From NCBI RefSeq assembly GCF_041053105.1, contig NZ_CP163444.1, positions 7,534,501-7,598,500 of the forward strand: DNA of 64,000 nucleotides, written 5' to 3'. This DNA comes from Streptomyces sp. R44. Its GTDB lineage: Bacteria > Actinomycetota > Actinomycetes > Streptomycetales > Streptomycetaceae. The notes below the pieces were generated by a model, which did no database searches, had not been told where the DNA came from, and saw only the letters and a list, made by a program, of their open reading frames with translations. The stretch's first letter is position 1. Every line of letters begins with the position of its first letter. Shown here one piece after another: positions 1-10,678 of the stretch. A program made the position numbers and the translations under genes.

Positions 1-38
1 CCGTCCCCGTCGCCGTCATGACCGGAGTGGTGAGCTGA
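1..38 (+). CDS. sdhC: Succinate dehydrogenase cytochrome b subunit, C-terminal tail (partial)
   Basis: Only the last eleven codons are inside the window ([11 protein letters not shown], then TGA at 36-38), with the reading frame entering at position 3. The stop lies one base before the sdhA start, and a small membrane-anchor subunit is what normally precedes sdhA in actinomycetes, so this is taken as the end of sdhC. The tail itself is too short for an independent family assignment. The call therefore rests mostly on context. Confidence 0.55.
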   Translation, partial: VPVAVMTGVVS

Positions 39-39
39 C

Positions 40-2018
<1,979 letters not shown>

Positions 2019-2022
<4 letters not shown>

Positions 2023-2768
2023 GGCTCAACCTGCGCGTCTGGCGCCAGAAGAACGCCGGCACCGAGGGTGCCATGGCCACCTACGAGGTGGACGGGGTCT
2101 CGCCCGACATGTCCTTCCTGGAGATGCTCGACACCCTCAACGAGGACCTCATCCTGCGCGGCGAGGACCCCGTGGCCTTCGACCACGACTGCCGCGAGGG
2201 CATCTGCGGCGCGTGCAGCCTCGTCATCAACGGCGACGCGCACGGGCCGGAGCGCACCACGACCTGCCAGCTGCACATGCGCTCCTTCCGCGACGGCGAC
2301 ACCATCGACGTCGAACCCTGGCGCGCGTCCGCCTTCCCCGTCGTCAAGGACCTGGTCGTCGACCGCTCCGCCTTCGACCGCGTCATCCAGGCCGGCGGCT
2401 ACATCACCGCCCCCACCGGGGCCGCCCCCGAGGCCCACGCCACCCCCGTGCCCAAGGCCGACGCCGACTCCGCCTTCGAGCACGCCGAGTGCATCGGCTG
2501 CGGCGCGTGCGTGGCGGCCTGCCCCAACGGCTCGGCGATGCTCTTCACCTCCGCCAAGATCAACCACCTGAACGTCCTGCCCCAGGGCTCCCCGGAACGC
2601 GAGACCCGGGTCCTCGACATGGTGGCCCAGATGGACGCCGAGGGCTTCGGCGGCTGCACCCTGACGGGCGAGTGCGCCACGGCCTGCCCCAAGGGCATCC
2701 CGCTCCCGTCGATCGCGGCGATGAACAGGGAGTGGCTGCGGGCACGGCGGAAGGCTCCGCGCGGCTGA
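2019..2768 (+). CDS. sdhB: Succinate dehydrogenase / fumarate reductase iron-sulfur subunit
   Basis: This 249-residue electron-transfer subunit carries the three iron-sulfur clusters that link SdhA to the quinone-reducing membrane part. The plant-type [2Fe-2S] motif [15 protein letters not shown] lies in the N-terminal half, with a later Cys in TTCQLH. The C-terminal ferredoxin-like half has [15 protein letters not shown] and [16 protein letters not shown], which supply the other clusters. The ATG overlaps the sdhA stop by four bases. Nothing is missing from the usual set of cysteines. No further sdh gene follows, so the operon order is sdhC-A-B, with a bulged inverted repeat downstream that may end it. 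Confidence 0.95.
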
Positions 2769-2810
2769 TCGGATCCGGCCAGTCTGGCGGCGTGGGCTCC
2801 ACCACACCGC

Positions 2811-2877
2811 GCACCCCGGAGCCGAAGATCATTCACGGAACGATCACTTTCTCCGCAGGATCTTCGCTCCGGGGTGC
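2811..2877 (+). terminator. Long bulged inverted repeat after sdhB
   Basis: The left arm 2811-2830 (GCACCCCGGAG, one bulged C, CGAAGATC) pairs with 2859-2877 to give a 19-bp stem around a 28-base loop. It begins 43 bases after the sdhB stop. A factor-independent terminator is plausible, although the loop is long and no U-run follows, as is common in Streptomyces. A structured leader element is the alternative. The rest of the 2769-3060 gap must hold the melC promoter, but no clear -35/-10 pair was found. Confidence 0.5.
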
Positions 2878-3060
2878 TTCTGTCCGCCACGACAGCAAGA
2901 TCAACTCCGTTCAAACCTGTACTTACCGTGGCATGTTGTCCACTTCGCGGCCAACCGGCCGCCGGTGATTTCCGCCGCGCCGACACCCCCGGGTACTGAT
3001 GAAGGCCGCCGGGGGGCACCTGACCGAACCCCCCGGTCGCACCGACCATTGGGGGAACTC

Positions 3061-3441
3061 ATGTCCAGCATCACCCGCCGCCGGGCTCTCGGCGTCGCGG
3101 CCGGCGCGGCAGGCGCCGCCGCGGGCCTCGCCCTGGCCGGCCCGGCCGCCGCCGCACCGGGGGCCGCCGCTCCCGCGCCCGCCCCGGACTCGTTCGACGA
3201 GGTCTACCAGGGCCGCCGCATCCAGGGCGGGCCCTCTCACGGCGGCCACCACGGGGGACACCACGGGGGTGGCTACTCCGTGACGATCGACGGCGAGGAA
3301 CTGCACGTCATGCGGAACGCCGACGGCACCTGGATCAGCGTGATCAACCACTACGAGCCCGTCGCCACGCCCAGGGCGGTGGCCCGCGCGGCCGTCCGGG
3401 AGCTCCAGGGCGCCCCGCTCGTACCCCTCACCCTCACCTGA
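3061..3441 (+). CDS. melC1: Tyrosinase co-factor / chaperone protein MelC1
   Basis: This 126-residue secreted helper is needed in Streptomyces to load copper into apotyrosinase and to export it. The N-terminus [15 protein letters not shown] is a twin-arginine signal, followed by an Ala-rich hydrophobic stretch ending around AAAAPG. A His/Gly cluster ([13 protein letters not shown], about residues 59-71) suits copper handling. The [24 protein letters not shown] core and the C-terminal region are typical of MelC1. The ATG at 3061 is chosen over upstream in-frame starts because the Tat motif begins there. It is the first gene of the mel operon, 23 bases ahead of melC2. Tyrosinase has no signal of its own and leaves the cell with MelC1. 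Confidence 0.93.
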   Translation: MSSITRRRALGVAAGAAGAAAGLALAGPAAAAPGAAAPAPAPDSFDEVYQGRRIQGGPSHGGHHGGHHGGGYSVTIDGEELHVMRNADGTWISVINHYEPVATPRAVARAAVRELQGAPLVPLTLT

Positions 3442-3464
3442 TCCGAGCCAGGAGCAGCACCACC

Positions 3465-4292
3465 ATGACCGTACGCAAGAACCAGGCCACCCTCACCGCC
3501 GACGAGAAGCGGCGCTTCGTCGACGCCCTCCTGGAGCTCAAGCGCTCCGGGCGGTACGACACCTTCGTCACCACGCACAACGCCTTCATCATGGGCGACA
3601 CCGACAGCGGCGACCGGGTCGGCCACCGCTCGCCCTCGTTCCTGCCCTGGCACCGGCGCTTCCTCATACAGTTCGAGGAGGCGCTGAAGTCCGTCGACGC
3701 GACCGTCACCCTCCCGTACTGGGACTGGACGGCCGACCGCACCTCCCGCTCCTCCCTCTGGGCGCCCGACTTCCTCGGCGGCACCGGCCGCGCCCGCGAC
3801 GGCCAGGTGTCGGACGGCCCGTTCGCCCGCACCGGGAACCGCTGGACGATCAACGTCCGCGTCGACGGGCGGGACTACCTGCGGCGCGACCTCGGCGCCG
3901 GCGGCCGCCAGCTGCCCACGCGGGCCGAGGTGGACTCCGTCCTCGCCATCGAGACGTACGACACGGCCCCCTGGAACAGCTCCTCGGACGGCTTCCGCAA
4001 CCACCTGGAGGGCTGGCGCGGGGTGAACCTCCACAACCGCGTCCACGTCTGGGTCGGCGGCCAGATGGCCACCGGAGTCTCCCCGAACGACCCCGTGTTC
4101 TGGCTGCACCACGCCTTCGTGGACAAGCTGTGGGCCGACTGGCAGGCCCGCCACCCCCGGTCGACGTACCTGCCGGCCGCCGGAACCCCGAACGTCGTCG
4201 ACCTCCGCGACACCATGCGCCCGTGGAACGACGTGACCCCGGCGGACATGCTGGACCACACCCGCCACTACACCTTCGACACGGCGGCCTGA
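3465..4292 (+). CDS. melC2: Tyrosinase (monophenol monooxygenase)
   Basis: The 275-residue type-3 copper enzyme hydroxylates tyrosine and oxidises dopa to dopaquinone, leading to melanin. All six copper ligands expected for Streptomyces tyrosinase are in place: His38, His54 and His63 (CuA, in TTHNAFIM, RVGHRS and PWHRRF), and His190, His194 and His216 (CuB, in NLHNRVHVW and WLHHAF). There is no signal peptide, consistent with export in complex with MelC1. The ribosome site AGGAGCAG precedes the ATG. The gene ends 45 bases before the convergent UvrA-like gene. Confidence 0.96.
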   Translation: MTVRKNQATLTADEKRRFVDALLELKRSGRYDTFVTTHNAFIMGDTDSGDRVGHRSPSFLPWHRRFLIQFEEALKSVDATVTLPYWDWTADRTSRSSLWAPDFLGGTGRARDGQVSDGPFARTGNRWTINVRVDGRDYLRRDLGAGGRQLPTRAEVDSVLAIETYDTAPWNSSSDGFRNHLEGWRGVNLHNRVHVWVGGQMATGVSPNDPVFWLHHAFVDKLWADWQARHPRSTYLPAAGTPNVVDLRDTMRPWNDVTPADMLDHTRHYTFDTAA

Positions 4293-4336
4293 TCCCGCGG
4301 GCAGGGTTCAGCGCCTGATCCCCCCGGGGGGCGGGT

Positions 4337-6706
4337 TCAGCGCCGCTCGCCGAACCCGAGGGCCCGGGCCAGATACGGCGCGGTGCGGCTGTCCGCCGCC
4401 CGCGCCACCCGGTCCGGGGGACCCGCCGCCACCACACGGCCGCCCTGGTCGCCGCCGCCGGGACCGAGGTCGAGGACCCAGTCGGCGGTGGCGACGACGT
4501 CCATGTCGTGCTCGACGACGACCACCGAGTGACCGGCGTCCACGAGACCGTGCAGCTGGCGCATCAGGACCTCCACATCGGCCGGGTGCAGGCCCGTCGT
4601 CGGCTCGTCCAGGACGTAGAGGGTATGGGCGCCGCGCGGCCGCTGGAGCTCCGAGGCGAGCTTGATGCGCTGCGCCTCGCCGCCGGACAGCTCGGTGGCG
4701 GGCTGCCCGAGCCGGAGATAGCCGAGGCCGACGTCGAGGAGGGCGCCCAGGCTCCGGGCCGCCGCGGGGGTGTCGTCGAAGAAGGCGGCGGCGGACTCGA
4801 CCGTCAGATCGAGGACCTCGGCGATCGTGAGGCCGCGCAGCCGGACCTGGAGGGTCTCGGGGTGGTAGCGGGCGCCGTGGCAGTCGGGGCAGGGCGCGTA
4901 CGTACTGGGCAGGAAGAGCAGCTCCACGGAGACGAAGCCCTCTCCCTGACAGGTCTCGCAGCGGCCTCCGGGCACGTTGAAGGAGAAGCGGCCCGCCTTG
5001 TACCCGCGTGCCCTGGCCTCCTCGGTCTCCGTGAAGAGCTTGCGCACGACGTCGAAGAGCCCGGTGTACGTGGCGAGGTTGGAGCGCGGGGTACGGCCGA
5101 TCGGACGCTGATCGACCGTCACCAGCCGCCCGACGCCCGGGACTTCCTCGGTCAGCGCGCTGACGAGCGTCGACTTCCCGGAGCCGGACACGCCCGTCAC
5201 GGCCGTGAGGACGCCGACCGGGAACGCCGCGTCCACCGCCCGCAGGTTGTGCAGGGTCACGGGCCCCGGCCGCAACCAGTCGGCCGGTTCCCGCACCGTC
5301 CGCGAGGGCGCGGGCGCCCGGTCGAAGAGGAACCGCCGGGTCGCGGACGCCTCGACGCCGGCCAGTTCCTCGGGCGGGCCGCTGTGCAGCACCCGCCCGC
5401 CGTGCACGCCGGCGCGCGGGCCGACGTCCACGAGCCAGTCGGCGTGCCGGACGACGTCGAGATGGTGCTCGACGACGAAGACCGAGTTCCCGGCGGCCTT
5501 CAGCCGGTCGAGGACCACCAGCAGGGCCTCGGTGTCGGCCGGGTGCAGCCCGGCGGAGGGCTCGTCGAGGACGTACACCACACCGAAGAGACCGGAACGC
5601 AGCTGCGTGGCGAGCCGCAGCCGCTGGAGCTCGCCGTTGGACAGCGTGGGGGTGGCGCGGTCCAGGCTGAGGTAACCGAGGCCGAGTTCGGTGACCGTGC
5701 CGATGCGGGCGACCAGGTCCTCGGTGAGGACCCGCGCCGTCGCCGAGGTGTCCGGGGCCGTCGCCGCGACCGTCGAGAGGAGACCCGAGAGGGCGGTGAG
5801 CGGCAGGGCGGCCAGCTCGGCGACGTTCCGGCCGGCGAAGGTGACCGAGAGCGCCTCGGGCCGCAGCCGGCCGCCGCCGCAGGCCGGACAGGGCGAGCTG
5901 GTGAGGAAGCGCTCCGCCTTCGCGCGCAGGGTCGGGCTCTTCGAGTCGGAGAACGTCCGCAGCACATAGCGGCGCGCGCTCATGTACGTGCCCTGGTACG
6001 GACGTTGGATGCGGTCGGCCTCCCGCACCGGGTGCACGGTGACGACCGGCTGCTCGTCCGTGAAGAGGATCCACTCCCGGTCCTTCGCGTCGAGCTCCCG
6101 CCACGGCCGGTAGACGTCGTACCCGAGGGTGTCGAGGACGTCCCGCAGATTCTTCCCCTGCCAGGCACCGGGCCAGGCCGCGATGGCCCCCTGACGGATC
6201 GACAGATCGGCGTCCGGTACGAGGAGTTCCTCGCTGGTGTCGTGGATCAGCCCGAGGCCGTGACACGCAGGGCACGCGCCCGCCGCGGTGTTGGGGGAGA
6301 AGGCGTCGGAGTCGAGCCGCTCCGCCCCCTCCGGATAGTCCCCGGCCCGCGAGAACAGCATCCGCAGCGAGTTGGACAGCGTGGTCACCGTACCGACGGA
6401 GGAGCGGGCGTTCGGCGAGGACCGGCGCTGCTCCAGGGAGACCGCCGGCGGCAGCCCGGTGATCTCACCGACCGCGGGCGCCCCCACCTGGTGGATCAGC
6501 CGCCGCGCGTACGGGGCCACCGACTCGAAGTAGCGGCGCTGGGCCTCGGCGTAGATCGTCCCGAAGGCCAGCGACGACTTGCCGGAGCCGGAGACCCCGG
6601 TGAACACGACGAGCGCGTCGCGCGGGATGTCGACGTCGACCCCGGCGAGGTTGTGCTCGCGGGCACCTCGGACGCGAACGAACGGATCGTGGGGGGTGTC
6701 ATGCAT
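4337..6706 (-). CDS. Short UvrA-like (UvrA2-type) ABC ATPase
   Basis: This 789-residue protein has two ABC ATPase halves as in excinuclease subunit A. Walker A motifs are GVSGSGKSS (residues 37-45) and a second GVSGSGKST; signatures are [15 protein letters not shown] and [15 protein letters not shown]. Cys pairs ([34 protein letters not shown]) suit zinc modules. It is about 150 residues shorter than housekeeping UvrA, and I see no intact UvrB-interaction insert, which places it with the UvrA2 / drug-resistance class. Members near antibiotic clusters have been proposed to recognise DNA-bound or modified ligands. The role here is uncertain. It is transcribed alone, convergent with melC2, and the start context is weak. 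Confidence 0.88.
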   Translation of the reverse strand: MHDTPHDPFVRVRGAREHNLAGVDVDIPRDALVVFTGVSGSGKSSLAFGTIYAEAQRRYFESVAPYARRLIHQVGAPAVGEITGLPPAVSLEQRRSSPNARSSVGTVTTLSNSLRMLFSRAGDYPEGAERLDSDAFSPNTAAGACPACHGLGLIHDTSEELLVPDADLSIRQGAIAAWPGAWQGKNLRDVLDTLGYDVYRPWRELDAKDREWILFTDEQPVVTVHPVREADRIQRPYQGTYMSARRYVLRTFSDSKSPTLRAKAERFLTSSPCPACGGGRLRPEALSVTFAGRNVAELAALPLTALSGLLSTVAATAPDTSATARVLTEDLVARIGTVTELGLGYLSLDRATPTLSNGELQRLRLATQLRSGLFGVVYVLDEPSAGLHPADTEALLVVLDRLKAAGNSVFVVEHHLDVVRHADWLVDVGPRAGVHGGRVLHSGPPEELAGVEASATRRFLFDRAPAPSRTVREPADWLRPGPVTLHNLRAVDAAFPVGVLTAVTGVSGSGKSTLVSALTEEVPGVGRLVTVDQRPIGRTPRSNLATYTGLFDVVRKLFTETEEARARGYKAGRFSFNVPGGRCETCQGEGFVSVELLFLPSTYAPCPDCHGARYHPETLQVRLRGLTIAEVLDLTVESAAAFFDDTPAAARSLGALLDVGLGYLRLGQPATELSGGEAQRIKLASELQRPRGAHTLYVLDEPTTGLHPADVEVLMRQLHGLVDAGHSVVVVEHDMDVVATADWVLDLGPGGGDQGGRVVAAGPPDRVARAADSRTAPYLARALGFGERR

Positions 6707-6934
6707 GGGGCGACTTTATCGAATGGCCCGCGTTTGCCCTGGTCGGTCCCGTCTTCAGGCGGCCGGCGGTGTCAGCCCGACGGCCCGGGGGAGCATGCCG
6801 TGGTGCTTCGTGACGGTGACCGCCCTGCCGGCCGCTGATGGGGGCCAGCGTGTCGCGCGGAGTGTCGATGTCGCCGTGAAGGCATCCTGTGGGCACCTGC
6901 GATCGTGGAGGCAGCCGACGAGAAGGATCGGGTC

Positions 6935-8068
6935 ATGCAAAGGTCGTCTCAGGACGTCACGGTCGTGGCCCTTCTGGCGGATCCGGACGCGCCGACGGAC
7001 ATCGCGCATCGCATGGCCCGGGCCCTTTCCGGTCGGCTCGCCGACAAGGCGGGCCAGGGGCGGCGGTTCGACGTCAAGGTGGTCAGTGAGCCCTTCACCG
7101 CGGGGACCGAGGATCCGCACACCTTGATGCGCCGGATCAAGGACCGCGGAAGCGCGGAGGACTGGGACATCGTCGTGGCTCTCACCGACCTTCCGCTGCA
7201 CTCACACGGGCGCAGGCTCGTCGTGGACCTCAGTCACGAAGACGGGTTGGCGCTGCTCTCGCTTCCTTCTCTGGGTGGTTTGCGCCTGCAGGCGAGGGCC
7301 CGGCGGGCTGTGGAAGAAGCCGTGCTGGGCTTGGCTGGGCTGCAGGACACCGATGCCGAGGGGCGACCGCGAAGTCAACGGCGTCCGAGACCGCTTGCCG
7401 CTCGTCTCACACCCGTTCATCCGGACCAGGTCGGTGAGGAGGGGACCGCCGATCTGCGGTACGTCGTCAGCGGGCCACGCGGTCACCTGCGGGTGCTCGC
7501 CGGTATGGTCCGCGCCAACCGGCCTTGGCGCTTGGTGCCGGGGCTGTCCAAAGCCTTGGCGGCCGCGCTCGCCACAGGAGCGGTAGCCACCGTCAACTCC
7601 ACCGTCTGGAGTCTCGCCGAATCCCTGAGCGCACCGCGCCTCGTGATCGCCATGGTCGGCTCTGTCGCGCTCATGATCGGCTGGCTGATCGTGGACGCGG
7701 AACTGTGGCATCGCTCAGCAGAGGGCTCGCCGGAGGCGAGGCAGAGGGCGAGGCTCTACAACACGTCGACGGTCCTGACCGTAGGCATCGGGGTACTCGT
7801 CTGCTACGTGGGTCTGCTGCTCATCAACGTCGTGTGGGCGCTGTTCATCCTCAACGACCAGGTGTTCACGTCCATGACACGAGAACCGCTGGACGCAACG
7901 GACTACTGGACGTTGTCATGGTTCGTCGCTTCGACTGCGACAGTGGGCGGCGCGCTGGGCTCCGGCTTGGAGAGCGATGAGGCCATCCGGGCCGCCGCCT
8001 ATTCCAAGCGGGAACAGGAACGACGCCAGATGGCGAAGGACGACCAAGGTGACCATCGGGTGACCTGA
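6935..8068 (+). CDS. Unknown protein with soluble N-terminal half and three membrane segments
   Basis: I do not recognise this 377-residue protein. The first 170 or so residues look soluble ([24 protein letters not shown], a Rossmann-like start, and [22 protein letters not shown]). Three hydrophobic segments follow: [45 protein letters not shown] and [23 protein letters not shown]. The C-terminus is charged ([14 protein letters not shown]). The ATG at 6935 is preferred over an in-frame GTG at 6905 because AGAAGGA lies seven bases before it. It is a single gene divergent from the UvrA-like gene. A membrane-anchored sensor or binding protein would fit, but nothing catalytic is visible. Confidence 0.75.
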   Translation: MQRSSQDVTVVALLADPDAPTDIAHRMARALSGRLADKAGQGRRFDVKVVSEPFTAGTEDPHTLMRRIKDRGSAEDWDIVVALTDLPLHSHGRRLVVDLSHEDGLALLSLPSLGGLRLQARARRAVEEAVLGLAGLQDTDAEGRPRSQRRPRPLAARLTPVHPDQVGEEGTADLRYVVSGPRGHLRVLAGMVRANRPWRLVPGLSKALAAALATGAVATVNSTVWSLAESLSAPRLVIAMVGSVALMIGWLIVDAELWHRSAEGSPEARQRARLYNTSTVLTVGIGVLVCYVGLLLINVVWALFILNDQVFTSMTREPLDATDYWTLSWFVASTATVGGALGSGLESDEAIRAAAYSKREQERRQMAKDDQGDHRVT

Positions 8069-8095
8069 GCCGGCGGACGCTCTTCCGATCCGCCG

Positions 8096-8566
8096 ATGGG
8101 GGCGCATCGTGACGCGCTGGCCGATGCCCTGGCCGCCGTAGCGGACTGCGCCCGTCGGTTGCGGCACGACCCGACCGCCGCGTTCGACCCGGAGCCGTTG
8201 ACGACGGCCCGGGACGCGGCCGCCGTGACGCCGTCACAGGCCCGCACCCGCCCCACCGTCCTCCACGGCCCCTGCGGACTCGCCGAGCGCATTCTGCCGG
8301 CCGTCACCGTGCTCGCCGACCCGGACGTCGGCGCCCCCGCGGAGGGAGCGGGGCGGGACCGCGCGCGGGAGTTGCTCGTGCGCACTCGTCACTCCGGATC
8401 ACCCCGCCGGGAGCGTACTTCAGGCCACGAGGATGCCGAAGACCGGTCGGCCGCGCGACGGGTTCTGGGAACCGGCCGGGAGTGGAACCGGACGGGGGGC
8501 CCGTGTGGACGGGACGGCGGGAGCCGGAGCGTGGAGGCCGAGTCAGACCGCTACGGAAGGTCGTGA
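8096..8566 (+). CDS. Doubtful ORF, possibly a gene remnant
   Basis: An open frame of 156 codons fills the gap between the membrane protein and the asparagine-synthetase-like gene. The first 95 or so codons have normal third-position bias (MGAHRDALADALAAVADCARRLRHDP onward). The rest (after RELLVRTRH) reads like non-coding DNA in a GC-rich genome. There is no good ribosome site. The best reading is the surviving middle of a decayed gene or a spurious frame. If it is discarded, 8069-8571 holds nothing else I can support. Confidence 0.22.
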   Translation: MGAHRDALADALAAVADCARRLRHDPTAAFDPEPLTTARDAAAVTPSQARTRPTVLHGPCGLAERILPAVTVLADPDVGAPAEGAGRDRARELLVRTRHSGSPRRERTSGHEDAEDRSAARRVLGTGREWNRTGGPCGRDGGSRSVEAESDRYGRS

Positions 8567-8571
8567 TCACC

Positions 8572-10242
8572 ATGTCACGGATCCTGGGCCAGTTCGGTAC
8601 CGACATCGCGCCGTACGTCCTGCGGGAGGCCGCGGGCCGCGACGGCGGCGGCGTCCGTGTGCAGCACGGTACCGGCTGGGCGCTCGCGGGCGCAGCGGCA
8701 GACGCCGACGGCGGCGTGGCTGCCGTGCTCACCGGCCGCCTCGACGTACGGCTGCCGCTGCTGTCCCGGATCGAGGCGGGCGGGCGGGGGGTTGCCGAAC
8801 GGGCCCCGGCGACGTTGGTGCGCGCCGCGTTCCAGACGGAGGGCCCCGAGTGCACGGGGTTGCTGCGGGGCCGATACGCCGTGGCCGTCGCCGACACCCG
8901 CGGCGCACAGCGCCTGGTGCTCGCGACCGACGACGCCGGCTCGATCCCGATCTACCACCACTGGGACCGGGTCCGTCAGGTGTTCTCCTTCGCCTCCGAT
9001 CTCCCGGCGCTGCTCGCCCTGCTCCCGTCCCGGCCCGCGCTGTGGCAGCCGGGCCTCGACGCGTATCTGACGACCGGCGCCGCGCTCGACGGGCGCACCC
9101 TGTTCGACGGCGTACGGATGCTGCCGCCGGGGACGACCGCCGTGTACGAGCGGGGGATCGGGCTGCGCCTGATCCGCCGTGATCCGGCCGTGGGCGCGAC
9201 GGTGCCGGCGCCCGGCACCGCGGGGCGCGAGCTGCAACTGGAGCGGGCCCGGCGATCGCGCGGCGGAACGCCGGCGGACGCCCTGCTCGACCTGCCGGGC
9301 CCGGGTACCACGCTGCTGCGGGAACTGACCGGGCCGGACCTGCCCTCCGCCGGCCCCGCGCCGGGCGAGGCGGGGTCGGACGCCCTGCTGCCGCTGGACC
9401 GACGCTGGGTGCGCGACCTGCCGGCGCTGCTGCCCGAGCTCGTCTGGCGGCTCGGGCAGCCCGAGGCCGATCCGGGCGCGTTGCTCGTCTCCGCGCTGTA
9501 CGCCGCCGCCCGGCGGCGGGGAATCGGGACGGTGCTCGCCTCGGACGCCGCCGAGGAGGTCGTCGCCGGAAGGCGGCGGGTGGAGGCCGCTCTCGGCGAG
9601 GGCCCGCAGGACTGGCTCTCCTGCTACGCCGACCGGCTCGCCCCGGTCCCCGCCGCGCACCGGGCCAAGCTCTACACCCGTGACTACCGGGCGTTTCTCG
9701 ACGACCGGGGCGACGCGGCCCACGGTCTGGCGGCGCGGCTCGGTGCCGAGGCGGAGCGCCGTTCGCGGCGCGCCGCGCTGACCGCGTTCGAGCTGGACGA
9801 GCTGCTTCCGGTACGCGGGCTGCGCCGCACGGCGCACCTGGCCGGCGGGCACGCCGTGAGCGGCCTGTTGCCGTGGCCCGCGCGCCGGTTGTGGACGGCC
9901 GCCGCGCCGTACGCCGCGGGACCCGCGCCGACGGCGGCTGCCGGGGCGCTGTCCGGACTCCTGGCACCGGGCAGTGAGCTGATGGACTTCGTCCGCGAGA
10001 CGCTGTCGCCGTCCCGGCTGCGGATCTCCGGGCTGTTGAGCCGACGTTCGGTGGAGAAGCTGTTCGCCGCCCAGTTGGCCCGGCCGTCGGAGCGGCTGGT
10101 GGGGACGATCTGGGCCCTGGTGATGTTCGAGCTGTGGCGCGAGGAATTCGGGCCGGCGGTGCGCCGCCCGGTCCCTCCGCCGGTCCGCGCGAAGAGCCCG
10201 GCCGATCTGCCGGCACTCACCCGGCGCGCGCCCGTCCTGTGA
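8572..10242 (+). CDS. Degenerate asparagine-synthetase-like protein
   Basis: The 556-residue protein has the two-domain outline of class B asparagine synthetases and their lasso-cyclase and PhzH-like relatives. The N-terminal half shows family landmarks (LRGRYAVAVADTRGAQRLVLATDDAGSIPIYHH, then FSFASDLPALL). The usual second-residue Cys is absent (MSRILGQFG), so it should lack glutaminase activity. In the C-terminal half the SGGLDS ATP loop is not found, and the region expected to read SGEGADELFGG is GTVLASDAAEEVVAG. GGAAGG-like ribosome bases (GGAAGG, 8555-8560) support ATG 8572. It stands 117 bases upstream of a six-Cys peptide gene and a few kilobases before a phenazine operon. It may be an ATP-independent relative or a binding protein; a true PhzH role looks unlikely without the motifs. 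Confidence 0.7.
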   Translation: MSRILGQFGTDIAPYVLREAAGRDGGGVRVQHGTGWALAGAAADADGGVAAVLTGRLDVRLPLLSRIEAGGRGVAERAPATLVRAAFQTEGPECTGLLRGRYAVAVADTRGAQRLVLATDDAGSIPIYHHWDRVRQVFSFASDLPALLALLPSRPALWQPGLDAYLTTGAALDGRTLFDGVRMLPPGTTAVYERGIGLRLIRRDPAVGATVPAPGTAGRELQLERARRSRGGTPADALLDLPGPGTTLLRELTGPDLPSAGPAPGEAGSDALLPLDRRWVRDLPALLPELVWRLGQPEADPGALLVSALYAAARRRGIGTVLASDAAEEVVAGRRRVEAALGEGPQDWLSCYADRLAPVPAAHRAKLYTRDYRAFLDDRGDAAHGLAARLGAEAERRSRRAALTAFELDELLPVRGLRRTAHLAGGHAVSGLLPWPARRLWTAAAPYAAGPAPTAAAGALSGLLAPGSELMDFVRETLSPSRLRISGLLSRRSVEKLFAAQLARPSERLVGTIWALVMFELWREEFGPAVRRPVPPPVRAKSPADLPALTRRAPVL

Positions 10243-10359
10243 AGGACGGAGCCGGAGGGGTCGGGGTGGGTCACGGGCCTCATGTGCCCGGGACAGGTCC
10301 GAGGTCACGATGGGACGGACGTCCGCGCCTGCGGACGGACTGCAGGAAGTGAGCAGAGA

Positions 10360-10563
10360 ATGAAGCGCAAGATCATCGGGTCGGCGCTCGGCCTCACGGC
10401 CCTCGTGAGCGCCGTCCTCTTCGGTTCGAAGAGGTCGCGCGCCTCCTCGGGAGCCACCGGCAAGGGATCCGGCCCGCACGAGCCGCGCTGCCCCTGCCCG
10501 GAGTGCTGCCCGGCGCCGCCCACGTCCCGCCAGGACCGTGACTGCCCCGAGTGTGACCCGTAA
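10360..10563 (+). CDS. Small six-cysteine peptide with N-terminal hydrophobic leader
   Basis: The 67-residue product starts MKRKIIGSALGLTALVSAVLF, a short basic segment and one hydrophobic stretch that could be a signal or membrane anchor. It then has a Ser/Gly spacer and a C-terminus with Cys44, Cys46, Cys49, Cys50, Cys62 and Cys65 (CPCPECCP and CPECDP). CAGGAAG ten bases before the ATG is an acceptable ribosome site. The proline-rich CxC, CC and CxxC pattern suits metal binding or disulfides. It follows the asparagine-synthetase-like gene on the same strand, so a precursor-peptide role can be proposed. No leader motif known to me is present, and a plain metal-binding membrane peptide is equally possible. 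Confidence 0.6.
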   Translation: MKRKIIGSALGLTALVSAVLFGSKRSRASSGATGKGSGPHEPRCPCPECCPAPPTSRQDRDCPECDP

Positions 10564-10678
10564 GACCACCGGTCCCTCCTCACCGGCGTCCGCCGCCTCC
10601 CTGGCAGCGGGCGCCGCTCCCTGTGCGCGGCCGGTCTCCGCCGGACGTGCGGGGCCGGTCTCCGCCGCGCGGTCCGCG

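Noticed and set aside
8572..10242. Assignment of the asparagine-synthetase-like gene as phzH
   Set aside because: PhzH makes phenazine-1-carboxamide and needs glutaminase and ATP-binding motifs; the N-terminal Cys and SGGLDS loop are missing and three genes separate it from the operon.
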